From: CAZFGK01 sp964518635
GTDB lineage: Bacteria; Zixibacteria; MSB-5A5; GN15; FEB-12
Length of the DNA: 64,000 bases
Reading direction: 5' to 3'
Assembly: GCA_964518635.1 (NCBI GenBank)
Contig: CAZFGK010000001.1
Span: 1 to 64,000 of the forward strand
Shown here: positions 34,950 through 42,886 of the stretch, piece by piece
How positions within the stretch are numbered: the first letter of the stretch is position 1
Layout: each line of letters opens with the position of its first letter
Notes under the pieces: model-generated
The model's input: only the letters and a program-made list of their open reading frames with translations
Told to the model about the DNA's origin: nothing
Databases searched by the model: none
Position numbers and translations under genes: made by a program

Positions 34950-36017
34950 TCATGATGACAACGGCTCCGCAGGGGTACTCAACCGTGTCCGAATATCCAG
35001 AAAACTGTCTACTAATCCTGCCACCATCAGGAGCGGAAAGAGATAGACAGAAAACAGAACCAATAACATCCAGGCTCCGAGCCGTATCGGAAAGGGCCAG
35101 TGAAAATGGCTCATCAGAAAAGAGACAAGCGCAATACCACCAACCAGATAGACCAGAACCAGCACGAAAATCACGTTGTCGGCGACTCTCGTGAACGGCT
35201 CATCAAGTAGAAGTCGCACCACCAGAGCCGCGGTCAGGACCGGCATCAGCCCAAATGGAATCCGCAGAGATGGCAGAGCCATCCCTACACCCTGCAACGC
35301 GCTTACACTTCGCGCAAACAATACACCTCCGACTGCAACCGGTGTCAATTCACTGACAATCAAGAATCCCGGAAACACTCTCTCGATGAATCCCGTAATG
35401 TCGACTCCATACGCTGCCGCGCTGTCGTCAGCATTCATCGGTGTTGTCTTCGCCGTATCACCTATGATTCCAGCTAATCCGGTCGAGTCCGACAAGATCG
35501 TTTGCACGCCAGACGAATTATTCGATCCTGAGCTGACCGATACTGAATCCGTCGGTATCAGAATAGAGATGATCCGATCGTAATCTACCACCAGCCAAAT
35601 CCCCGTCGCCAACAGACTGACTACCGCTCCGTAGAGCCATCTTTTTGCAGCAGACTGAACCGAACGCGTGAGCGTTCCGGTTACGAGTGCCGAACCGATC
35701 AGCCCGATCTGAGTAAAGAGAATCTGAACAAACGAGTCATTCAGATATCCCAGTACTAGTGAGAGCAGCACACTCGGCACCACTACCGCGGCGATGATCG
35801 CCGTGCTATACCGCCAGGAAACCAGTGCCAATCCGTGCCAGTACAACACGCTCAATGCCCAGACAACAATCCCGAGCACGAGCAGCAGACTATCCTCAAT
35901 CGAACCCTTTGGCGTTTGCAGATTTGCAAACCCAGCCAGGAGTGCAGCGAGGAAGCCATACCCGGCTCCCACCAGCAAGATTGCCGTCGGAAAACGGACC
36001 GGCTGGGGGGTGGTCAC
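34950..36017 (-). CDS. DUF2232 (YybS-like) polytopic membrane protein
   Basis: 355 residues, GTG start at 36017 following rpsR by 25 bp. About eight hydrophobic helices fill residues 12-160 and 225-345, separated by a Ser/Asn/Asp-rich extracytoplasmic loop (about 175-215). Position between rpsR and rplI matches YybS-like DUF2232 proteins in Firmicutes and other phyla. Function is unknown; conserved linkage to S18/L9 is the main clue. Confidence 0.75.
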   Translation of the reverse strand: MTTPQPVRFPTAILLVGAGYGFLAALLAGFANLQTPKGSIEDSLLLVLGIVVWALSVLYWHGLALVSWRYSTAIIAAVVVPSVLLSLVLGYLNDSFVQILFTQIGLIGSALVTGTLTRSVQSAAKRWLYGAVVSLLATGIWLVVDYDRIISILIPTDSVSVSSGSNNSSGVQTILSDSTGLAGIIGDTAKTTPMNADDSAAAYGVDITGFIERVFPGFLIVSELTPVAVGGVLFARSVSALQGVGMALPSLRIPFGLMPVLTAALVVRLLLDEPFTRVADNVIFVLVLVYLVGGIALVSFLMSHFHWPFPIRLGAWMLLVLFSVYLFPLLMVAGLVDSFLDIRTRLSTPAEPLSS

Positions 36018-36042
36018 CTGACTCTGAGCCGACTCGTCCGGA

Positions 36043-36279
36043 CTATTTATAGGTCTCAGCCGCGAACGGAAGGATGGCCATATGCCGTCCCCGCTTAATC
36101 GCCTGTGTCAATGTCCGCTGATGGGTCGAACAGGTGCCAGTCACGCGACGTGGGACGATCTTCCCTCTCTCGGAGAGAAAGCGGCGCAGCAGCCGTTCAT
36201 CCTTATAATCGATGTAACTGATCTTGTTTTCACAAAAACGGCAGACTTTGCGACGTTTCTTATGGTCAAATTCAGCCAT
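36043..36279 (-). CDS. rpsR: 30S ribosomal protein S18
   Basis: 78 residues. Signature 'YIDYKDERLLRRFLSERGKI' and 'RRVTGTCSTHQRTLTQAIKRGRHMAILPF'. C13-x-x-C16 plus C50-x-x-H53 suggest the zinc-binding (C+) form of S18, relevant to zinc-dependent paralogue switching, though no second copy is in the window. Three bases separate it from rpsF. Confidence 0.97.
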   Translation of the reverse strand: MAEFDHKKRRKVCRFCENKISYIDYKDERLLRRFLSERGKIVPRRVTGTCSTHQRTLTQAIKRGRHMAILPFAAETYK

Positions 36280-36282
36280 GGC

Positions 36283-36777
36283 TTAGTCCCTTCCTCCGTG
36301 TGAGTCGCCGCGATCACCACGATCACCACGATGTCCCCGGTCACCACGATCGCCGCGGTCACCTCGGTCACGACGGAATCCACCCGCCTCGCGGGCTTCA
36401 CGTGCCTCATTGCGACGTTCACGCTCGGCCTGATCCTGGGCTTCAATCGCCGAGTGAAGTGCTTTTTGCTCTTCACGTACTTTTTCCGGATCCCCTTCGT
36501 ACACGATGGTCAGATGACGCATGAAAATTTCATCCAGCCGGTAGGACCGTTCAAGCAGAGCGAGAAATTCCGCAGGTGCATTGAACAGAATGCTGGTGAA
36601 ATACCCCTGGGTCATTCCATTCACCGGATAGGCGAATCGACGAACTCCAAGGCGGTCTTCGACGACAATCTTGCCGCCGGCGCCAGTGATCTGGGCAGTG
36701 ATCTGTTTGACCGTGCGATCGAGCGTAGGTTCGTCGATCTGTGAGCTGACGACAAACGACGTCTCATAGAGACGCAT
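36283..36777 (-). CDS. rpsF: 30S ribosomal protein S6 with Arg-Gly-Asp-rich tail
   Basis: 164 residues, against about 95-110 for typical S6. Residues 1-98 are the S6 domain ('YETSFVVSSQIDEPTLDRTV', 'GVRRFAYPVNGMTQGYFTSI'). Residues ~105-164 are an extension: a charged helix ('QDQAERERRNEAREAREAGG') then about eight R-G-D/H-R units ending G-G-R-D. The repeat is also visible at DNA level. GGGAGGT is just before the ATG. Such RG-rich tails usually bind RNA. Confidence 0.95.
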   Translation of the reverse strand: MRLYETSFVVSSQIDEPTLDRTVKQITAQITGAGGKIVVEDRLGVRRFAYPVNGMTQGYFTSILFNAPAEFLALLERSYRLDEIFMRHLTIVYEGDPEKVREEQKALHSAIEAQDQAERERRNEAREAREAGGFRRDRGDRGDRGDRGHRGDRGDRGDSHGGRD

Positions 36778-36845
36778 CTGACCTCCCTTCGGGCAGTTAC
36801 GGCCGCCCCCGGTGTCAGCGAGGTAAGGCGGCAGGGTTGTTTCTA
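36778..36845 (-). ncRNA. rpsF leader, possible S6:S18 autoregulatory element
   Basis: The 68-base gap between pth and rpsF is GC-rich. On the minus strand it holds a small hairpin (GGGC...GCCC) around a loop containing GGCCGTAACT, just ahead of the ribosome-binding site. S6:S18 leader motifs feature a conserved CCG and GC-rich hairpin in this place in many phyla. The match here is suggestive only; covariance-model scoring would decide. Confidence 0.3.
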
Positions 36846-37424
36846 CTATTTTTCGTCCGCCAGATGATCAGCTTTGATCACCAGCGGGATTTCTTGGCGA
36901 ACCGATAAGATAACCGACTCTCCCCCCCTGTCAATGGCTGCATCAATAAGAGTCCGTTCAGAAGCAGAAAAGGTGGAAAGGACAAAATCAGGGTGTGAAA
37001 CATCCGCCGGACATGGCCCGACCCCGATTCGAAGGCGTGGAACCTGATTGTTCTCAAAGACTTCCATGATCGACCGCAATCCCCGTTGCCCTGCCGAACT
37101 CCCCCCTTCCCGGTAGCGAAGAGCACCAACGGGGAGATAGAGGTCATCGACCACCACCAGAAAATCCTGTTGAGCGATCAATTCGGCCTCCAAAATCTGC
37201 CTCACTGCCAACCCGGAGCGATTCATGTAGGTCAGTGGTTTGACAAGAAGGACGGGATGATCCCCCATTATGACTTCATGACTCTCCAGCAATTTCCCCT
37301 TTGTCTTTTTTGTCGAGCCGAGCTTGGCTACAAGGTGATCGACCAGCATGAAACCGACATTGTGACGGGTTGCAACGTACTCTTTCCCCGGATTTCCCAG
37401 ACCTACGATGACACGAAATGGCAT
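36846..37424 (-). CDS. pth: Peptidyl-tRNA hydrolase
   Basis: 192 residues. Landmarks: 'VIVGLGNPGKEYVATRHNVGF' (split around N11 and catalytic H21), 'KPLTYMNRSG' (the tRNA-contacting Asn) and 'VVDDLYLPVGALRYREGG' (the second catalytic Asp). The next conserved segment, GHNGLKS in E. coli, reads G-Q-R-G-L-R-S here, so the His and Asn are replaced. It frees tRNA from peptidyl-tRNA drop-off products. First gene of a nine-to-ten-gene minus-strand operon; its -10 box is seven bases before the ATG. Confidence 0.94.
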   Translation of the reverse strand: MPFRVIVGLGNPGKEYVATRHNVGFMLVDHLVAKLGSTKKTKGKLLESHEVIMGDHPVLLVKPLTYMNRSGLAVRQILEAELIAQQDFLVVVDDLYLPVGALRYREGGSSAGQRGLRSIMEVFENNQVPRLRIGVGPCPADVSHPDFVLSTFSASERTLIDAAIDRGGESVILSVRQEIPLVIKADHLADEK

Positions 37425-37431
37425 GGCGGCA

Positions 37432-37459
37432 AGTATAGGGAGAGATTCTTAACACCCAA
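37432..37459 (-). promoter_or_regulatory. Promoter with -10 abutting the pth start codon (leaderless candidate)
   Basis: On the minus strand: weak -35 TTGGGT (37459-37454), 16-base spacer, -10 TATACT (37437-37432). Seven bases separate it from the ATG at 37424, with no Shine-Dalgarno sequence. Confidence 0.5.
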
Positions 37460-37630
37460 AGTGAGAAGCTTTGCCGTAAAGCGTGATTACAGATCGATTT
37501 TTCGAGGAAAACTAGTCTGTCGCAGATTCTGATCGAGTAGACATCATCATGGACAGAATCGTATGAATCCGTACATTACACGATGCGAAGTTTTCGAATC
37601 TCAACAACCGCTCATCATGGTACGCACACA

Positions 37631-39790
37631 ATGAAACGATTCTTCTCCTCTCTCTGTCTCTCTCTTTCATTCTTGATTCTCTCCCCATTCACTCAGGCCC
37701 AAACAGTGGTCCCGAATCTCGGCAGCGAATGGATCGGCACACCCCGCTGGATGTGGGGAGTCACCTGGGGAGAAAATCTTGATCCGATTGGAGGGGAGAC
37801 ATTTTTCCGAAGCATCGGCAAAGGGAGAAATTTCCTCGGAAGTTCAATTCCGAACACGGCGATGCGACCGATTGAGATTCGTTTCGACGGAGACAGTTCG
37901 AAATGCTCCTTCTTCGTGCAAAACAGCACGTGGCAGTATAACGGAACCGGCATATTCGGCGGCTCCGCCTGGGATATGACTGATCCTTTCAATCCGGTTA
38001 GATTGAATCTCTGCATTGTCGAGTATCCTGTTGTTGGTACCCCAAACAGGAGATGGGATCCGGATGCATCAGCCATTGCCCGCCGTGAATATGTACTCGT
38101 GATGGGTTCAACTTACGACAGCACCGGTCTTGCTTATGCAGGGAAACAGATCATTCAGGATACACCAAATCTTGATATCATGTATGTCTGGTATCCGCGA
38201 GTACAGAATCCCTACACCCTCTTCCAGTCTACCGGGACGCTGAAAATTTTCCCGCTTCGGATCGCTGCCTCTGCAACCCCAGCCACCGAAAGAGTCACAC
38301 TCAATTGGACATTTCTCGATAATATCAATGATGTTGATCGCTTTCGTATTCATGGCGGGACGACATTTCCTCCGCCGGTGCTTGATTCTGTCGATAATCT
38401 CACCACCAGCTATCTTCACAGCGGATTGCCAAATCATGTGAAGCATTACTACCGCATTGATGCAATCAAGTCGGATGGCACTATCCTTGCATCTGGTCCT
38501 GAACTGGACGCCACCCCCGATTCAATACTTCAGCTGCTCGGTCGCTGGGCAGGACGATCACAGTATGCCGGAATCTGGGGGTACACCGAAGAGGGAAGCG
38601 GCAAAGAGTACGCTCTGATCTGCTCGCAGAATCAGGGAGTTTCGATTGTTGATATTGATGCCAACCCACCTGCCGAAGTCGGCTTCATGCCCGGTGGAGC
38701 AGATTGCAAAGAAGTAAAAGTTTATAAGCAGTATGCGATCACCTGCAACGAGAGTTCCCCTGCACAGATTTATGACATGACCAAAATCTCTGCGCCGAAA
38801 TTAGTCGCAACTGCCGGAACCGGATCACACACGCACAATGTCTACAAGGACTATCTCATCCTGAATGGAGGGGATGTTCTCACCGGATTCGATCTGTATT
38901 CTTTGCTCGATCCGACAGCCCCGGTGAAAATTGGTCAGTATCGAAATTACTATTTTCATGACACTGGTATCAGAAATGATACGCTCGCTGGTGCAGGAAT
39001 CTACGGTCAAGGTATCGACTTCGTCGATATTTCAGACCCGACTAATCCGCGACAAATAAATCAATTCACCTACCCTGCCGCCGGACCACACGGAATCGAT
39101 TTTTCACCGGATGGGAAGTACATCTATGTGAACAATGAAATCAATGGAGAGCCGTGGGGGAAAATTTTCGATGTATCAGATCTGAACAATGTCTCAATGG
39201 TCTCACAGATGATTGAAGCACCGAATACGGTCTCACATAACGGCTACTACCGAGATGGATTCTATTATCTCGCCTATTACACCGAAGGGGTCACCGTCTG
39301 GGATGTGCGCGATCCCTACAATCCGATCCGCGTCGCCAAGTACGACACCTACACCGGCGGGAACAGTGGCTATAGCGGCTGCTGGACCGTCTATCCCTAT
39401 TTCGCTTCCGAGCGATTGATTGCCTCTGATCGTACCTACGGGCTTTTCGTGCTTCGCTTCAAATCTCCTTCGACCGATGTTGATGACGAACAAGCAAGTG
39501 AAACAACTCCATCAACATTCACCCTACATCAGAATTATCCGAATCCGTTTAATCCGACAACCACACTCTCGTTTGATCTTGCCAGAGGCGGGGATGTGAA
39601 GCTGATCATTTACAACGCCATTGGTCAACGAGTCACCACCCTTGTCGATGAACGACTTCCAGCCGGGAACCACAGCCGTCAATGGGATGGAACCAGCAGT
39701 GCTGGAAAAGTCGTTGGCACCGGTACCTACTTTGCCGTCATGGAAAGTGGTGGCACGAAATCGACCAAGAAAATGGTCTTCGTAAAATAG
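37631..39790 (+). CDS. Secreted LVIVD-repeat (choice-of-anchor B) protein with T9SS-type C-terminal sorting domain
   Basis: 719 residues from the ATG at 37631 (MKRFF..., signal peptide to A-Q-A-Q-T at about 23); an in-frame ATG at 37583 adds a non-signal-like leader. A TAGACA-N18-TATGAA pair at 37538-37567 may be the promoter. Residues ~215-300 look like a fibronectin type III domain. About 300-610 are beta-propeller-like repeats with 'GVSIVDIDANPPAEVG', 'GIDFVDISDPTNPRQIN' and 'GVTVWDVRDPYNPIRVA'. The last ~90 residues are the sorting domain with NYPNPFNPTT and K-x-x-x-K-M-V-F-V-K at the end. Likely cell-surface or released; function unknown. Confidence 0.9.
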   Translation: MKRFFSSLCLSLSFLILSPFTQAQTVVPNLGSEWIGTPRWMWGVTWGENLDPIGGETFFRSIGKGRNFLGSSIPNTAMRPIEIRFDGDSSKCSFFVQNSTWQYNGTGIFGGSAWDMTDPFNPVRLNLCIVEYPVVGTPNRRWDPDASAIARREYVLVMGSTYDSTGLAYAGKQIIQDTPNLDIMYVWYPRVQNPYTLFQSTGTLKIFPLRIAASATPATERVTLNWTFLDNINDVDRFRIHGGTTFPPPVLDSVDNLTTSYLHSGLPNHVKHYYRIDAIKSDGTILASGPELDATPDSILQLLGRWAGRSQYAGIWGYTEEGSGKEYALICSQNQGVSIVDIDANPPAEVGFMPGGADCKEVKVYKQYAITCNESSPAQIYDMTKISAPKLVATAGTGSHTHNVYKDYLILNGGDVLTGFDLYSLLDPTAPVKIGQYRNYYFHDTGIRNDTLAGAGIYGQGIDFVDISDPTNPRQINQFTYPAAGPHGIDFSPDGKYIYVNNEINGEPWGKIFDVSDLNNVSMVSQMIEAPNTVSHNGYYRDGFYYLAYYTEGVTVWDVRDPYNPIRVAKYDTYTGGNSGYSGCWTVYPYFASERLIASDRTYGLFVLRFKSPSTDVDDEQASETTPSTFTLHQNYPNPFNPTTTLSFDLARGGDVKLIIYNAIGQRVTTLVDERLPAGNHSRQWDGTSSAGKVVGTGTYFAVMESGGTKSTKKMVFVK

Positions 39791-39806
39791 AGAGAGTAGC
39801 TTCGCG

Positions 39807-42011
39807 CTAGCGAGACAAGCGCAGCGCGTTTGACACGACAAAAAGTGATGAGAGTGCCATCAGCACTGCCGCAATCATCGGCGAGAGCATCCAGCCAGTG
39901 AACGGATAGAATAGCCCTGCGGCGAGCGGAATACAGAGCAGATTGTAGATAAAAGCCCAAAACAGATTCTGTTTGATGATCCCAACTGTTCGCGTGCCAA
40001 GACGGAGTGATTCATGTATCAGGCGAAGATCAGGACGAGTGAGCACCACATCTGCACTCGCAATCGCCACATCGGCTCCCGAACCCATCGCGATCCCGAC
40101 ATCTGCTCTCGCCAGTGCTGGAGCGTCATTGATTCCATCCCCCACCATCGCAACATCGCCGTATTTGGTCTTGAAAGATGCAATGGCATCAAGTTTTGTC
40201 GACGGGGTCAATCCCCCCTGCGCATCGACAATACCGACACTCTTAGCGAATAGCATCACTCGTTCAGTTTTGTCACCTGAAAGTAGCGCGACCTGATAGT
40301 TCGCTCGAAGAGCGCGAATCTCTGTTTCGCTCTCTGGACGAATGGTGTCATCAAGAGTGATCACTCCCAACATTCGATTTCCGTGCCCGACCCAGACTTC
40401 ACTCCCCTTTTCAATTGAATGAGTGAGATGAATTGAGACGTCTGACTCTTCGAGGTGCAGGGCTGAGCTGACAAATTCACGACTGCCGATTGCCGCTTTT
40501 GCATTGTCAATCATCCCGCTTGTGCCGCGCCCACTTGATTGTCGAACCATCACTGGTGGATGAAACTCGATTGCGCGTCTGGTTGCTTCTGCTGCAATAC
40601 TTCGCGACAAGGGATGATTACTCGATGCCGACACCGATGCAGCGATGCGCAATAGTTCCGACTCTGCAATACCTTGTGACGGAGTGATTGATTGAATTGA
40701 AAACAGACCGGTTGTAAGAGTGCCGGTCTTGTCAAAAAGAATCCCACGAACTCGGGCAAGTCGTTCAAATACTTCACCTGAACGAACGATCATTCCTCTG
40801 CGTGCCGCATGTCCGGAGGCGACGAGAATAGCCGTTGGTGTTGCAAGCCCAAGCGCGCAGGGACAAGCGACAATCAGGACCGCGATCATCGCTTCGATCC
40901 ATCCCGGATTTCCCGGAGCAAAGATATTCCACAGCAAACCAGTCAGAAGCGAAATTCCGAATACCACCGGCACAAAGATTCCGGCGATACGGTCCGCCAG
41001 TCTCTGCAAGGGAGCTTTTTCCATCTGAGCACGGCTGACTAAGCGGACGACATCGGCGAGAAAACTCTCACCTGCATGTTTCGTCACACGATATTGAAAG
41101 GCGACGCTCCCATTCATGCTGCCACCGATGACATGATCGCCGAGTTTTTTGTGCACCGGCTGTGATTCACCAGTCACCAGTGCTTCATCAATTTCCGGAT
41201 TCCCTTCCGTTACCACTCCGTCTGCCGGAAGTCGATCTCCCGGTCGGACGATCACGACCATCTCCGGTTGAATCGCATCCGATTCGAGTTCCAGTTGTAC
41301 GCCATTCACGAGCACGGTTGCGCTTTTCGGTCTGAGGGCAAGAAGAGCATGCAGCGCGGAACCGGCAGATTGTTTGGAGCGGGCTTCGAGGTAATGACCA
41401 AATAATACAATCGCAATGATCACACCCGCCGATTCAAAATAGAAATGCTGATGCGCTCCATTCCCTTGAAACAGAAGCCAGCAACTCCAGCCAAATGCAG
41501 CCAACGTTCCTGTTGCAATGAGTGTGTTCATGTTTGCTTCAAAATGTCGCAATCGCAAAAATGCATCGGAGAGAATCAATCTCCCCGGCCAGATCAAAAG
41601 CAATGCAGCAAGAACTGCCTGAAGTATTGGCGAGAGAGTCATTGCAAGGGGAGAATCATGCAGCAGCTTTTCAAGTTGCGGCACCACCATGGGAAGCATC
41701 GCCAGCAGAAAAAGAGGGATCGCCAGTGCGGCGGCGAGTTTGGCGCGATCGTTCGCTTCGTGCAGTTCCTGAATCTGCTTTTCAAAAAGGGATGGTTCCC
41801 CTTTCGCTGCATGATACCCAAGAGCATGTACATGATCGAGAATTGCTGATTCAGAAATTGTAGTATCGTCAAAGTCGACGGTCGCGGCCCCAAGAACCAA
41901 ACTTACCTGCGCTCGATGCACTCCCGATTTGGTGAGCAGTCCGTTCTCAATTGAGCTGACACAGGCCGAGCAGTGCATGCCGGTAATATTCAGATGGAGC
42001 GTTTTAGTCAT
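39807..42011 (-). CDS. copA: Cu+-exporting P-type ATPase (CopA type)
   Basis: 734 residues. One N-terminal HMA domain with G-M-H-C14-S-A-C17. Membrane metal site 'VACPCALGLATPTAI' (CPC), phosphorylation site 'ILFDKTGTLTTG', 'HPLS' in the nucleotide domain and hinge 'GDGINDAPALARADVGIAMG'. The last helices contain a Y-N ('AFIYNLLCIP') and M-x-x-S-S ('VLMALSSLFVVSNALRL'), the residues of PIB-1 copper(I) pumps. It exports Cu+ from the cytoplasm. No CopZ or CueR gene is adjacent. A TATCTT lies eight bases before the ATG but lacks a good -35. Confidence 0.93.
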   Translation of the reverse strand: MTKTLHLNITGMHCSACVSSIENGLLTKSGVHRAQVSLVLGAATVDFDDTTISESAILDHVHALGYHAAKGEPSLFEKQIQELHEANDRAKLAAALAIPLFLLAMLPMVVPQLEKLLHDSPLAMTLSPILQAVLAALLLIWPGRLILSDAFLRLRHFEANMNTLIATGTLAAFGWSCWLLFQGNGAHQHFYFESAGVIIAIVLFGHYLEARSKQSAGSALHALLALRPKSATVLVNGVQLELESDAIQPEMVVIVRPGDRLPADGVVTEGNPEIDEALVTGESQPVHKKLGDHVIGGSMNGSVAFQYRVTKHAGESFLADVVRLVSRAQMEKAPLQRLADRIAGIFVPVVFGISLLTGLLWNIFAPGNPGWIEAMIAVLIVACPCALGLATPTAILVASGHAARRGMIVRSGEVFERLARVRGILFDKTGTLTTGLFSIQSITPSQGIAESELLRIAASVSASSNHPLSRSIAAEATRRAIEFHPPVMVRQSSGRGTSGMIDNAKAAIGSREFVSSALHLEESDVSIHLTHSIEKGSEVWVGHGNRMLGVITLDDTIRPESETEIRALRANYQVALLSGDKTERVMLFAKSVGIVDAQGGLTPSTKLDAIASFKTKYGDVAMVGDGINDAPALARADVGIAMGSGADVAIASADVVLTRPDLRLIHESLRLGTRTVGIIKQNLFWAFIYNLLCIPLAAGLFYPFTGWMLSPMIAAVLMALSSLFVVSNALRLSR

Positions 42012-42114
42012 TAGTTCTCAAGATACCGCACTTGAGGGGGAAAAGATCCCATCAAAATTGAATTCAAGAAGAATCGCTCAAAAGATCGCAGCAAACGAAG
42101 ACTGAGTCGCGTTA

Positions 42115-42738
42115 TTATTCAAAAAGAGTACGAAGAGCGGCTGGACGATAGGTTCGCCTGAGTTCGCGTCGTAGTTTCCGGCGCGCCTCCACCAGATGCC
42201 ATCGTACTGCCGACACCGGTTGCCCACCTTCTTTGGAAAGCTCCTTGACTGAAATTCCGTCCAGCTCATGACGTAACAGTAACCGCTGCTGATGCTCCGG
42301 CAGATGTGCCGCTGCCTGACGAAGACGAAGCTCTCGCTCATGAGAGATGGTCTGATGCTCAGGATCCTGCTCGACTGGAGACTCAACGGCGTGGGCATCT
42401 TCAAGAGTGAGATGCGCATGCCTCCGTAGCTGCCGCGAGTGATCAATCGCGCAGTTTACGGTCACGCGATAGAGCCAGGTTCCGAAACGTCGTGATTCAT
42501 CAAAAGAATCAAGGGCAGCCACCAGTTTCAAACAGACATGCTGGACGACATCGGAGAGTTCATCTGGGTCATGGATGATCTTTCGGGCGACATTTCGAAT
42601 GGTTGAGGTAGAGGACTGGAGAAGTTTATTCAGGGCAAGTTGATCACCTGCCTTTGATGCATGCACAAGAGAGCGCAAATGGTTCTCAGCTTCGTCGCCG
42701 GAGAATCTGCCAACTTTGATCGCGGCTGAATGGGCCAT
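42115..42738 (-). CDS. ECF-type RNA polymerase sigma factor
   Basis: 207 residues from the ATG at 42738; a longer in-frame start at 42948 would run into the M23 gene. Region 2 at about 30-110 ('LSDVVQHVCLKLVAALDSFD', 'FGTWLYRVTVNCAIDHSRQL'). Region 4 at about 140-195 ('LPEHQQRLLLRHELDGISVK', 'QPVSAVRWHLVEARRKLRRE'). It directs RNA polymerase to alternative promoters, usually in stress or envelope responses. No anti-sigma factor is adjacent, which is unusual for the class. A terminator separates it from the M23 gene upstream. Confidence 0.88.
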   Translation of the reverse strand: MAHSAAIKVGRFSGDEAENHLRSLVHASKAGDQLALNKLLQSSTSTIRNVARKIIHDPDELSDVVQHVCLKLVAALDSFDESRRFGTWLYRVTVNCAIDHSRQLRRHAHLTLEDAHAVESPVEQDPEHQTISHERELRLRQAAAHLPEHQQRLLLRHELDGISVKELSKEGGQPVSAVRWHLVEARRKLRRELRRTYRPAALRTLFE

Positions 42739-42820
42739 TACAATCCGGTCCCTCTCGCATGTATTCTGATGAACTCCGGAAATCGTTCCGGGCTTCAATG
42801 TGCTCCATGCACCGACCCCA

Positions 42821-42855
42821 TAAGAAAACCCCCGAGCCGGTTTTTGGCAAGGGGG
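42821..42855 (-). terminator. Rho-independent terminator after the M23 peptidase gene
   Basis: On the minus strand: GGGGG/CCCCC outer stem (42855-42851 with 42833-42829) and GCC/GGC inner stem, followed by TTTTCTTA (42828-42821). Confidence 0.75.
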
Positions 42856-42886
42856 TGAATTTTGGGGCAAATTTTTGGGAGAGGTC

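Noticed and set aside
36300..36400. Short direct repeats resembling a CRISPR array
   Set aside because: The repeats are about nine bases, in frame, and encode the R-G-D tail of S6; no spacers or cas genes.
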